NCBI GenBank assembly: GCA_013396525.1
Contig: VWYX01000274.1
Location: 850,794-914,793, forward strand
From: Chaetorhynchus papuensis
Lineage: Eukaryota; Chordata; Aves; Passeriformes; Rhipiduridae
Direction: 5' to 3'
DNA: 64,000 nucleotides
Shown: positions 1 to 10,820 of the stretch, piece by piece
How the letters are laid out: the number at the start of each line of letters is the position of its first letter
How positions within the stretch are numbered: the first letter of the stretch is position 1
Notes under the pieces: generated by a model
Database searches by the model: none
What the model was told of the DNA's origin: nothing
What the model saw: only the letters and a program-made list of their open reading frames with translations
Position numbers and translations under genes: made by a program

Positions 1-1027
1 AGATGGCATTCTTTTTGTATATTAAATCAAATGCCTAGACATTACCAAAATAAACCACACTTTTTCTTTTATAGGCATTCACAGGTCTCAAGGAATAAAT
101 GCAAAGCAGGCACCAAATGAGCATGAAAAGTTTTCCAATGTGCCTGGCTTGCTGTAGGAGTACACTCACTAAAGAAATCTAGAAACAACGTGCTTGAATG
201 CAAAACTTCTCTGGCTTCAACTCTCTTATCCATAACATTTCTGAAAGAATAATTTACCAGGTAAATCCCCCTCTGAGCATTCCCTCTGGTGCATTTTGTG
301 TCCCTGACCAAGACATGCTGCCCCTGCAAGTTGTCCTGAGGAGCTGCTTTGGTCAGCATGAATAATGGAGCTCCTGGGCTGCGTCGGGGCTGAGCAGGCT
401 GGATAAGCCCTCTCCCTGGACCTACATGATGGTCCTTAAGCAGTCTCCCAGTGTAATTTTAAACTTCACTTCATCATAATGATAGGCTACAAACGAGCCT
501 CCTATGAACATAATAAGCACAGTGAAAAAGACAAACTACTGTAAGAAGCACTATGGCAAATACCAACTGGAACCAGGACACAAACCAGTAAGGCCACGTA
601 TTCAGCTGCCCCCTGAAACTGCCCTCCAGCATGTCCATGTGCCTGGCAGAGAGACTCATACGAGCAGGCATCAAAGGGTGGGTATAAAGACTCCTGAGTT
701 ACCTTATTCCTCATTTTCAGTTTTACTTATGTTCCAGCGCTCTCCCAATGTATGGATTTGCAAGGCTTCATTGTTTCATGCAGTAAAACCTGATATATCA
801 ACCCTTTTTCTTCCTTCTTTTTGCCTCACAATTCCAGCTCAGAGACTTCTGTTTGCCTTAATGAATTTTGTTTGCATAGTTGACTGGCATCAGGTTAAGC
901 AGGTATTGAAATGTGATATAACAACCTAATCAACCGTTAACAGGTATAGAAGAAGCCCTGACAAGGAACAGTCTGAAACCTGTTCATGATGAAATTCTTT
1001 CTGATAAGGAAAAAAAGAGAAGTGTAG
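1..1027. other. Non-coding sequence, nothing recognised
   Basis: This stretch is moderately AT-rich and has no repeat or coding signature that I recognise. A 141-codon open frame at 504-929 on the plus strand has no domain and no flanking splice context that convinces me, and the minus strand is open over part of the same interval. I treat it as a chance frame. Confidence 0.6.
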
Positions 1028-1051
1028 GACCAATTTATGCATAAATTGGTC
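1028..1051. repeat. Perfect 24-bp palindrome
   Basis: The two 12-base arms are exact reverse complements with no spacer, centred between 1039 and 1040 on an ATGCAT core. The arms read GACCAATTTATG and its complement. Outside the arms, TGT at 1023-1025 could pair with ACA at 1052-1054 across a two-base bulge. The sequence is certain. Any function, such as a cruciform or a dimeric protein site, is inference. Confidence 0.9.
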
Positions 1052-1178
1052 ACATTTTCACACCTAGCCCCCAATTATCTAAAAAGGGTTTAACATTATA
1101 TTTATATTGATAAGCTTAACAATGTTGAACCACGACTCTGGGATGATCTGTTACAATTCACATCCAAAGCGACCAGAA

Positions 1179-1280
1179 GGAATAATTGGAAACCCTCCAG
1201 CATTTCAAGAAATAGAAGCAGCCTTGAAAAAGATGAAAACTGCCGTACAAGGTCTAGCTTTTGCTGAAATTACAACATAA
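1179..1280 (+). pseudogene. Possible LINE reverse-transcriptase scrap (very weak)
   Basis: This 33-codon frame ends in TAA and contains PPAFQEIEAALKKMKT followed by AVQGLAFAEI. It resembles the segment just before the reverse-transcriptase core of many LINEs, where a PP..EE/DI..AL..MK helix precedes a GKAPGPDGIPAEI-like motif. The second half would be badly decayed, and no further RT blocks follow. The match is short enough to be coincidence. If real, it is a fossil fragment of a non-LTR retrotransposon. Confidence 0.15.
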
Positions 1281-2414
1281 ATTCCGAATGAAGGATGGCC
1301 AAGAATAATTCAACAATTACAAATTCCCCTCTAAAGACACAGGGAATGCTACAAGATCAGAGAAATTGAGTCATCCCAAATGTCTCCAAATGAAAAAAAA
1401 ACCCCAGCATAGTAATGACTACAGGCTGACTGAGACACTTGATAGACTGTATCACTGATTGATTGCGCAGGGGTTTTAGCTGAATAACTAGTTTTTATGC
1501 TATGAATATCAATAGTTGGCTACATAAATAGAAAGGATGCATGCCAAAAAATTATGGAAATCCTGATACTCATCATCAGTGTGTGAGTTAACCTCAAGGT
1601 ATATTAGACTGTCTTTAATGGTCTACAGTCATTCTGACATCTTCTCCAAGGCAGGAGCACCCATAAAAGCCAAACTGATTTCCTGCACAAGCCAGGCCAG
1701 CAAGGCCAACCTGTCACGTGCAAGTATCTCAAACAAGCAAAAACTAAATATCCACCCTTTATCTGATGAGGTTGTGATTCCTCCTAGGAACCATCTTTTC
1801 CAGAATCAACTCACTCAACAGGGAGGAGGGAGTTCTCCTTGGAGTAGTGCCTCAAACTGCACAGAGACCTAGGTGAAGTCATATACAGGCTCTTAAAAAT
1901 GTATACCAAATGACGATAGATAACAACACCACCTATAAATCAAGGCTGAGCGGCACGGAGATACTTTCTTTTTCTCCTCCTCCAAAATTTAGCACAAAAA
2001 TACAGATGTCAGTGAATGCTGGTGCTGGTTACAGCAGCCCAGGTTTTGTGGTCTCACCATCAGCCTTTCCTTTTCCATCCCCAAATGCTAGGAGGACAGC
2101 CCATGCTGCTGGCTGACTTCTTCAGGGATCTCTCCTACTACTCCATCCCTTCTTCATCTCTTCCCTCTTCCCTTCCTTCCACAGGAGTGGTTTGGGCCAG
2201 GCAAGGTCACTGGTGAGGTGACAATCATGCCTGTAGATGTGGTTTCTCACTCCACAACAGGCCTAGAGTAATAAAATAAACTTCAGTTGAGTGAGGTCAA
2301 TCTTTTTTTCCCAAATTGTTGTTAAACTGGAAGAGACAGAAAGTAATCCTTACAGGATTAAAGGTGCTGTATTTATTTCAAACAATTTTTTCATTTAGAA
2401 TAAAAGTAAAAATT
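1281..2414. other. Non-coding sequence, C/T-rich patch
   Basis: No gene is recognised. A pyrimidine-rich patch at about 2050-2185 ends in a splice-acceptor-like CTTCCTTCCACAG, but no supported exon follows it. Confidence 0.55.
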
Positions 2415-2428
2415 AAAAAAAAAAAAAA
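2415..2428 (+). repeat. A(14) homopolymer
   Basis: This is an uninterrupted run of A preceded by AT-rich sequence. It could be the tail of an old retroposed copy, but I see no recognisable element upstream. Confidence 0.8.
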
Positions 2429-2690
2429 GAAGTTGAAGCATTTTTCTCCCATGGTCCTTCCTAGTCCTGGAAGTCCCCCAGACCCCTAGTGAGCCACTGG
2501 GGCTTTGTGCAGCATCCAAGAATTAGATATATTTTAAAAGACAGCCAATACTTCAGCCTCATTTTAGGTGTTGATTTTTTTTTCTTTCTTTTGGGTTGGG
2601 TGGAGGTTCCTATTTCTGTAACAGTTTGGTTTATAACTGAAAAAATCTGCCTACTTAGTGCACAACCAGCCAATCTTCCCATCAAAGACA

Positions 2691-2706
2691 GGGTTAGGGT
2701 TAGGGT
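2691..2706 (+). repeat. Short interstitial telomere-like motif
   Basis: GGGTTAGGGTTAGGGT gives about two and a half units of the vertebrate telomere repeat TTAGGG. It is far too short to be a telomere or a fusion scar on its own. It sits two bases before an alternating purine/pyrimidine AT tract. Confidence 0.85.
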
Positions 2707-2707
2707 G

Positions 2708-2733
2708 TATACATATGTACATATATATATATA
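2708..2733. repeat. AT-rich dinucleotide microsatellite
   Basis: This is an alternating TA/CA tract ending in uninterrupted ATATAT. It follows immediately after the telomere-like motif. Confidence 0.85.
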
Positions 2734-2925
2734 GGTAGCTGGGTGCCTAAGTGCTTATTATTGCATAAACCAGTGTAATTTAAAGCTATGATGCCAGCAC
2801 CTTATTTCTAAGGGATTTCAGGAGTGTGAATGTGTGCTAGAGAGTGGGTCAGAAAGAGAGAGTCAATAATTCATAGTATACTTCTACAGGATACTCCTTA
2901 GAGGATCTCTAAAGTGCATCACTGA

Positions 2926-3095
2926 CATTTATTAACAGATCCTTAGAAGACTCTCCTTGAAAGGCACAGAGACAGTATTATTGTGCCACTTTATAGAGGG
3001 GAAACCTGAGGTAGGAATTCAAAGATATGTACTATCTCACCGAGACGTTAAATGAACAAGCCAGGATGGAATCCAAGCATTTTTCACTCCCAAGG
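2926..3095 (+). repeat. Ancient MIR-type (CORE) SINE remnant
   Basis: The order of blocks follows the MIR consensus. ACATTTATTAAC comes at the start. A TATTATT..CC..TTTA.AGA..GGAAAC..GAGG stretch lies near 2975-3015. A decayed 'AGGTTAAGTAACTTGCCCAAGG' region is at about 3035-3055. Finally GCCAGGATGGAATCCAAGC at about 3060-3079 mirrors the 'GCCGGGATTCGAACCCAGGC' block near the SINE's end. Divergence is high, as expected for an amniote-age element. The boundaries are approximate. Confidence 0.6.
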
Positions 3096-4470
3096 TAAAA
3101 TGTACTGGAGTGCACTTCTGTGCAAGATTTCACTTACGACCAGCAGGAAGCAGCAGCAAAGGCGTAGCTCAGGTCACGAGCAGTGGGTGCAGTCACACAC
3201 CTGAGTGTGACCAATGTTATCTCCACAGAAAACACCATTACCACAAAGCAGAGATCAGGGTCTACATGGAATTAATCAGATATTTCTATTTTGTAGGTTT
3301 GGCACAGGATGGGTAACATCTTCCTTCAGCAGAAAAATAAACAAGAGAACACCCTGAGTGACCAGACCAAGAAAAGCCTGAAAAAGTTGCTGAGCTTGAT
3401 GCCATTAATTTTCAGGGTTGCAGCTCTGGGCTTTGGAGGTGGTGCTGCCCCATTCATCCTTGGTGATGGTGGTAAATCTCAGAAGAAATGCATTATATTT
3501 ATACTTTTCCTCTGTAATTATTCTTTTTTTTCCCCATGGACATAGAGAAGGAACTGTCTACCTTGAGTCAGAGTAGCATATATTTTAAATTATTAAAAAT
3601 CCTTGCAATCAAGAAACGGAAAGGGAGAAAAGAAGGAAAGTAGGAAGAAGACTGTGCAGTGCAGTAAGAAGGATGGCTGGCAGTATATGGACATTCCTCT
3701 CAAAGGAATGTTAGAACACACACTCTGGCATCTAAAATCTTCCACAGCTCTTAGCCACTGATACTCTATAAAGCTGACAAGTGGCCAGTGCCACCAAAGC
3801 TGTGCCAGCTCCCACCCCACTTCCCTCCAGCCAAGCAAAGTGCCCAACACCAGACTGGTAGGAGACGTGCAGATGGACCACAGCAGCCACCCAGCTGGAA
3901 ATGATGTTACAGGACACAATTAAACCACAGTATTTAAGCACTGATACTCACCTTTGAGAGAAAAAGCCACAATCCTGCATTGCCTGGACATGGAATTAGT
4001 CCCATGTGGCAGTGTGGCATTGAAAATCAAAGTTTAAAGGAACGTTTTTAATATTTTCATTATTAAATAAAGCATATAGTGATTTCAGGTATGGCCAGAC
4101 TTGGTCCAAGCTGTTTCTGCCTGATGATGGTGGGCAGCAAGGAGTTTTTTACACTTGCAAAACACTTGTTGGATCTTTGAATAATCCAAGACTATGCAGT
4201 AGGGCAAGACATTCCTGCAGTTCATCTTCACAAAACATGATGTCACTTACGTACAGACTCTTAATCCTATTCCTCCTCCAATTTTCCTTTCAAATATGTG
4301 TTTTGTATGGAGTTATCCATCAGACAGCACACTGTCAATGAGATGTGTCATTGCTGTGTGTGTACTCCGATAAAATGAACCTAATGCATATGTAAATCTG
4401 CCTTCTCAGGAAAAGTGTGCTGAAACACATTTGACTTGAAATCTCAACGCAGAAAGATTTAAGAAGGGTA
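3096..4470. other. Non-coding sequence with a weak exon-like frame
   Basis: No gene is recognised. A short plus-strand frame (start 3309) follows an acceptor-like TTTCTATTTTGTAG ending at about 3295 and contains a donor-like GGTAAAT near 3471. Its roughly 55 residues match nothing I know. The rest is ordinary intergenic sequence. Confidence 0.5.
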
Positions 4471-4479
4471 GAGATGAAA

Positions 4480-4810
4480 AACCCCCACCTGCAAGAGCGA
4501 AGCTGCAGCCCTTGAGATCCAGAGCCTCAGTCCACGGAGGGACCCACGAAAGCCGGGGTGCCCAGTGGGGCAGCACTGCCAGAGCCATGCCCTGCACCGG
4601 GGGTGGCCCCAGCTCCTGGGGGCCCTGCACCCCACCCAGAGGCTGTAGGGAAGGAGCAGGTCCTTGTCCCAGTGCACTGTGGGTGCCAGGAGTGCCTGGG
4701 GCAGCAGCCACGTAACCTTGTAGAGCACTGGGCAGCCGCGCTAATGGAATCACGCTGCAGCAGCGCACGCTGCTCTCGGGATATTGCGCTGCTGCAGGCT
4801 CGGCAAAGTG
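4480..4810. other. GC-rich block
   Basis: This block is distinctly richer in G and C than its surroundings, with several CpGs around 4735-4805. Because stops are rare here, frames of 67-148 codons are open on both strands, which is a composition effect. Their translations are rich in Pro, Ala and Gly and carry no recognisable domain. It could be a small unmethylated or regulatory island, or an old GC-rich insertion. Confidence 0.5.
4755..4797. repeat. GC-rich inverted repeat (13-bp stem, 17-nt loop)
   Basis: The left arm CTGCAGCAGCGCA (4755-4767) is the exact reverse complement of the right arm TGCGCTGCTGCAG (4785-4797). The spacer is 4768-4784. The stem is GC-rich and would be stable in RNA or single-stranded DNA. 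The stem is too short for a typical microRNA precursor, since pairing does not extend past 4754/4798. Confidence 0.9.
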
Positions 4811-4898
4811 AGCACAGATCCCTCCATGAAAAAAACCTACATAAATCCTCATCCTTCTAACACGGACTACTTACCTAATTGTTGGGGTGCTTTTCATA

Positions 4899-4912
4899 TT
4901 TTTTTTTTTTTT
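4899..4912 (+). repeat. T-rich homopolymer
   Basis: This is a run of T with no recognised element attached. It would be a poly(A) tract on the minus strand. Confidence 0.75.
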
Positions 4913-6559
4913 AAAGGTAGTTCTTTGGAATGGGCTCTCGAACGCAACCATTTACAATAATCTGTGCTAGAAACAATTTAAGGAAAGGATTTAAAGATAT
5001 CGTCAGGCAAATTGCTTTGTTGACAACAGACATTAAGTGCAGTTTATCCTGGCTGCAATTAGGCACCATTTCCCCCGTTTTATGATCATAACAGGTTTTC
5101 TTTGTTATTAAAGAGTTTACAAAACACTGCAATGTTAATAGATACCCGCTGGAAAGAGTAAAAATAGGCATTAAGGACATTAATGGAAAGTTCATCAGAA
5201 ACTGCAAAAATTGATCCATCTTACAAGTAACTAACTCTTACTCAATATAGATAACTGATTTAAAAACAAGCCAGTAAAGTTATTAGTGATGAACAAGGAC
5301 ATAAGTGTATGGACCTTGCCATCCATATTTGCAGAATTTGCAGGAAGAAATATAAGGATCCATAAGGTGGAAGGAAATTTCCTTGTTATAACAACATGCA
5401 CCAACTGTTCTAAAAACCAGTATTTCTTACTTTTCAATCCAAACTCCAAGCTTATATATGCCATATATTAAATGTTACAGACTACATACACATGGAAAGG
5501 TTTTCTGCTTTGTAACAGCACCAGTGGATGGCTCTGTGGAAACCTGCTGCCTTTGAGAGCAGGGAGGGTGTCCTTTACAGAAGAAAAGTGAAAACCAAAG
5601 CTGTTTTTATAAAGTATTTTATGATAGAATGACTGTCTCTTCGGTTGGAAAGTAGAAAATATAAATAAAAGACCTTTGTGATCTGAAAATATGGTAGTTT
5701 TTAAGCTGCACCTTTTAAAAGAATATCTCAAACGCTGAAAACCTGCTGCAGGATTTTGCTGTTTAAAGTAACAAGGTGCATCCTTCTTTACAGCAAGTAA
5801 TATACTGAATCACTTGTGCCACATATCTCTCGGAGGATGTTGTGCCTGAGTTCAGTGAAAGGCTTTGTTTTGGTTTCTAAGTGCTTTCTTGTTTATTTGA
5901 AATGGCAGTATTTACATCTCATAGCTTATTAACTCTAATCACCCAGTTCAGTAATTAAAAAAAGGCAGAGTTGTCTACTGACATTGATCACAATACAAAA
6001 AGCTGTAGTACAAAGAGTCTAATGAAATATTTTTGTAAATTGTAAAAAAGGGTAATTATGAGAACAGGAAAAAACACCCTGACTGCACAGTTTCTTTTAA
6101 TGGCATCAATATGACATTGCTCAACTAAGGTAGTGAAGCAAAGCTGGGAGATTGCGAAGTCTGATAGGACAATGACAAATATATTTATGCTTTTGCAGAT
6201 TTCAGGTGACTTCATGGGATGATACCTGAGATTTAAAAAGAAAAAAAAGTAGAATTTAATTCTCACCTTTTTATATAAAGAGTTGGGAAAGAAAAGGCAA
6301 ATGAGCCACTTGCTGAAAATGGAGCAGGTGACGCTGAAATCCATCTGCAGGAAAAGGTGACTTTTCTTCATTCAAAGGAACTTCTCCTTTTATTGATAAC
6401 CATCTGTCGAACATTTAATTTTATGAGATTATTTTCAAAACAGAAAGTCTCTATATTATGACTTTTCCTCTACAAATTGTATTGTTGAAGTTTCAAAGAC
6501 ACTGCATTTGATATCTAACACTTAATGCTTACTGCCCTTTGCAAAGTATTCTGGACAGA
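4913..6559. other. AT-rich non-coding sequence
   Basis: I see no gene, RNA gene or recognisable repeat. Open frames are short and sit in AT-rich sequence. Confidence 0.6.
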
Positions 6560-6960
6560 AGGTTAGAAACTGACATTTCCAGTTGAAAATAATGCATTGT
6601 CAAACAAGAAAACTGCAGGCTATAATTTTTAACACATGTATCTATTATTTTAAACATGAAACATTGCATCAATTTGACATTAATTTATATAATAGGGACA
6701 GAAAAGGATAATGCAATTTTCAGGGGCTATCTACATTTAATTAACTAGCAGCAGTCGCCTGTAACAAAAGAAAACTCTGCTGCAAAAAATAAAGCCTGTT
6801 TGTATACCTTCTATCATGCATTATTGAAGCACACAATGTCATTATATGAAATAATAAGTGCTTAAATAGAGACAGCAACTAATAAATGCAGACACAAAAC
6901 TTTCATAAAAGTTTGTAAATACAGTATTGTATGGAAATTCTGATGCATATTAGCTCTCAT
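6560..6960. promoter_or_regulatory. Candidate conserved AT-rich element (speculative)
   Basis: The block holds many TAAT, TTAATTAA and ATGCAT-like cores in AT-rich sequence that is free of repeats. This is typical of developmental conserved non-coding elements in vertebrates. No conservation could be measured here, and AT-rich DNA produces such cores by chance, so this is a pointer only. Confidence 0.15.
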
Positions 6961-9180
6961 ATGCACTGTAAAATGTTTTATTATGAAAAAAAGTGGGTAA
7001 GATACTTATCTTTTAAATTGGAGTTTAATATTTTATTAGTGCCAGGCACATAATTCTCATCAAATGGCAGGAAACTCTTTTTTGTACAGATATAAATGTC
7101 TAGAGTTTAATATTTCAAAGATAAGTACCTACTACTGCATCTATCACACTGCAGCTTAATGGAATTTACTTTTTCTTAAATATTTATACTGTATGTGTGT
7201 TTGGTTGTCAAATGATTGTATAACTACTGAGAAGGAGCTGATAAGTTGGGCAACAATCTTGCAAATTATTATTTTTCAAATTTGAAATGTTTAAAATCTT
7301 GAATACAGTAAAGAATACAGGATTTGAGAATTTTAAAACACGCAATTCTCTTGGAAAAATAGTATTCTGTTATTGAAAACCAAACAAAAAAAGTTCTTCC
7401 AAGTGAATCCTCCATGGCAGAAATCGTCTGACCCAAACAAATTACATTTGAAGAAAAACAGAATGACATTAGCGAGAAATATTTCCTGAGAATCCAAAAT
7501 ACACAGTAGTGAGCAAATTAAACTGAGACCAGTCTTTGATATTTCCAGTGTAATGTACAGAGAGCATCATTCAGGTTCTGCAATACCGCAAACTATTTCA
7601 TCAGTTCTGAGAAATGCTTTCTGATCCATGCTGATACAATTACCTAGCCTTTATTGGCAATTTAGACCTGCTTTTAGGGACATTTTAGAGCAAATGATGT
7701 TTTCTTGATATTTTAAAAAAGCAGCACTATTTGCTATACCTTTGGGATAAGGTAGAAATGGAGTTAGAGGCTCATTAAATATCTGATTGGTACAATGTGG
7801 TTTTTGTTACTGTGGACTAAACTACCAAAAATGAAGATATGTTCCTGGAGGTTCTGCTCCCCCTTGCAATCAAATGCTATTTTTATTTGGAATATTTCTG
7901 TAAAATATCAGCTGGCATTTGCTACTACTGTACCACTTACAAGAGACCTAAAATCTGCCTAATAATTGAAAGATGTTGAAACTTCCCTAATAAATTTTTA
8001 ATATGAGCATGTGTGAAGGGCACACCACATCTTTCTTTGTTCCTATAAAAGCCTGATGTCCAGACTATGACCAAGTGAGCCTGAATTCCTTTTGATGTTT
8101 CTGTAAGTAGAAAAAAAGCAAAGCAGTTACAGAGATGAAAAAAGTAAAATGAAATACTCTTAAATGTTTTTTACACAAGGATCTAACTGAAATGACATCT
8201 GAAACTAGTCATCAGTCTCCTGAATGACACAGAGCCCAAAAGCTCCTATCAGTTTGTCTTGCAAGTGGTACAGCTTTAACTTACAGTCTTAAAGACAGCT
8301 GCAGTAGCCTTAAATTTTAAACTTTAGTTCAAACCCTGATTTCATTAGCACTGGCAAAGCTGTTAAATCAGGTCCTCTTGTCCTTATTGCTTTCAATAGC
8401 AGATATAGTCAAAAACAGACTCAAAAGTTGTATCAGTTAATGTTTCTGTGATATTTTCAACTGTTTGCAATTCCTCCCTGCTTTCAGAAAATTCACATGA
8501 GTGTTTCTGAGTTCTCTATATTACACAGCTATTTTTATGCCATATTGGTCTGAGTAAATAAGACGCAGGAAAGTGTGATAAATCAGGAACATACCATTGT
8601 GATAAATAAAAGCTGATAATTTAAAACCCTTTTAGATAGAAGTGAGATGCCTCGTGAGAATACTGGTGTGGTAAATAAAATCTGCTAATTTAAATCTTCT
8701 AAAATAATGCTTCCTGCTGTTAGCATCCAACACACAACGTAGCAAGAGAGTTATTAGGCAGCCCTGTGGAGGGTGGGATCACATCCCTGTCAGCATCACA
8801 GGGAGGAAACTTTTGTACTGCACGTTCCTCCAAGGAGAGGAGCAAACTGACAATGCTGACGTAGCTGTGTAAGCAACTTGGGATAAATTAATGCACAAAC
8901 AATTTGATCCAGAAGTCACAGGTATTTGTAGACCCAGGAATGTTACAGATGCATGACTCAAATCACTTTGGAGCAAGGTGAGTTGCACTGTGGATTAGTT
9001 TTAAACCAAAGCGTGTTTTACTGTTTCAGTCTGAATTGCTAATGGACAGGCAGCGAAATTATGTGAAATTTGCCTATTCTGATTCAGACACTCAGCCACC
9101 AGATTAAGAAAGATTTTAAGTCCCAGTTTCAGAAACCAGTGAGACATCTCATTGCCAAACACCTTTTTTCACCCCTTCAC
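6961..9180. other. AT-rich non-coding sequence
   Basis: No gene, RNA gene or repeat recognised. Confidence 0.6.
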
Positions 9181-9650
9181 TGCCCAGTGAAGTTTTTCTA
9201 GATGTGAAACAACAAGCAGCTGGAAAGCCTAATGCAGTTTGCATCACTGAGGGGGAAAAAGGAAAAAAAAAAACAAAAAATCAACCAACCAACCAACCAA
9301 CACCCCTCCTGCCAGAAGTGCAACCCTGCTCCATTTCTGGGGAGGCCAAGGGGGTGGCTCAGCCCAGGACGTGCTCCCCTGCCCTGTGCAGTGAGAAGCA
9401 AAAAAAAAGCCCTCCAAACCTCCCCTCCTCCCCAAAAGACAAAGGTGAATCAACAGTTGCACATCCTGCCTTTGGCGCTGCCCTCTCCCTTAAGAAAATA
9501 TCTGTTTCCATCACAGCTGTGAACAACCAGTGCCCAACGCTTTGCTCTTCCACAGCCTCGGCCTGCGCCCCCCTACTCTGCCTGCAGGGTGTGATAAGGG
9601 CTCCATGGACATGTCCTGCTAATTTCCCTGGCACAGGGTTCATATTCTGA
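9181..9650. other. GC-richer non-coding block
   Basis: Several overlapping frames (up to 148 codons, 9204-9650 plus) are open on both strands. Their peptides are Lys/Pro-rich at the A-rich and AACC tracts and show no domain. I regard them as compositional. Confidence 0.5.
9282..9302 (+). repeat. (AACC)n microsatellite
   Basis: About five tandem AACC units follow an A-rich stretch at 9256-9280. Confidence 0.85.
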
Positions 9651-10278
9651 AGCCACAGAATGTCTCAGAGAAATCTGGGTAGAATTAAAGCCTTCTTCTG
9701 AAGGGCCTGGAGCTCACTGCTGCCTCACAACTCATGGTTTACCCTCATAAAAACAGAGTCCAGTGTATGGATACTGCCCTGGTTGCCCGATCAATCACAG
9801 AGATATCCATAAGGAAGCAAGTATGCAAGGTTTAAGAACATGTGTTAGGTGAGATCTGGAGGTTTGTTTTCATTGGTTTTTGTTTATTTATTTTTTAAAA
9901 TACTTTAAAAGTCATATAAAAAACATGGGCTGCCAAGCACAGACAAATGTAACCCACTGGGTATGAGCTTGGCAAAAAAATCATCCAGCAGCTTGGAGGT
10001 CTGCAAGATCCAGGACCTTCTTTCTACCCTAAAAAAACTTGGTACAAGGTATTACTTTTCAACTCTGAATTTCTGCAATAAGCAAAATTTTTCTCTTTAA
10101 AAAAAGCAACAATAATAACAACCAATGGGCTTCTCAGATACCCTTTACTCATGCTACTAGGAGCAAAATTACACATGGTAGTTTTAAAAATGCCAGCAGA
10201 TATCTGGGAAAAACAGGGGCGGCTCGCCATTCTGGTTATCCTGCAGAGAGAGCTCAGAATTTGGTAACAAAAGGCAGA
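9651..10278. other. Non-coding sequence, nothing recognised
   Basis: I see no gene or repeat in this interval. Confidence 0.6.
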
Positions 10279-10820
10279 CTATTCTGGGGAGAAACTGGTC
10301 CTACAACTGCACATGAGCAAAAAGACCCAAATCTGCACAGTTTTGAGAGGAGGGAGGTAGAGAACAAGAGCCTGGTGCAGCAGGTCCTGGGGCTGATGGG
10401 GGGATTGCAATGACTCCCAGCACAGCAAGTCACCAGGACCTGCTGCAGAGTTATCGTCACCTCTGAGCTGGAGGAAGTTTTCCAGAGGCCACATGGAAAG
10501 AGCAATGAGCTGGAAAGCCCAGTACGAGATGCTCAGTGCTCCTGTCACCAGAAAGACCTGGTTTTTCCCCAGTGCTTTTAAGCAAAGGACATTCAGGGGA
10601 GTGATGCCACGGTGACCAAGATCACAGGGACGAACAGTGCCTGCCCTGAAGAGCACAGATATTATCACTTGTGCTGGGCTACAGAAAGGACAGCAGGACT
10701 TGGCAGCCCTGTCTGCGAGTGCCAGGGCACTCCTTCCTCTGAGGACCATAAATATTGTCACTGGATCTGAGGACCACACAGTCCCATCAGCATCTCTGCA
10801 GATCAGGGCATTGTTGCTTT
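10279..10820 (-). pseudogene. Unrecognised open frame with a faint ankyrin-like motif
   Basis: The minus-strand frame is open for about 180 codons with no good ATG near its start. One segment reads LFRAGTVRPCDLGHRGITPL followed by NVLC, which loosely resembles an ankyrin unit (LL..GA....D..G.TPLH.A). The flanking residues do not continue as ankyrin repeats. At this base composition an open frame of this length is expected about once in a window of this size. It is therefore either chance or a decayed retrocopy. Confidence 0.12.

Noticed and set aside
3309..3545. Short frame after a splice-acceptor-like site, starting MGNIFLQQKN
   Set aside because: There is no recognised domain, the donor is only moderate, and such acceptor/donor pairs are frequent by chance.
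4406..4852. 148-codon minus-strand frame
   Set aside because: The GC-rich block is open on both strands and the peptide is compositionally Pro/Ala/Gly-rich.
9204..9650. 148-codon plus-strand frame
   Set aside because: Poly-Lys and Asn-Gln-Pro-Thr repeats come from A-rich and AACC tracts, and the opposite strand is open too.
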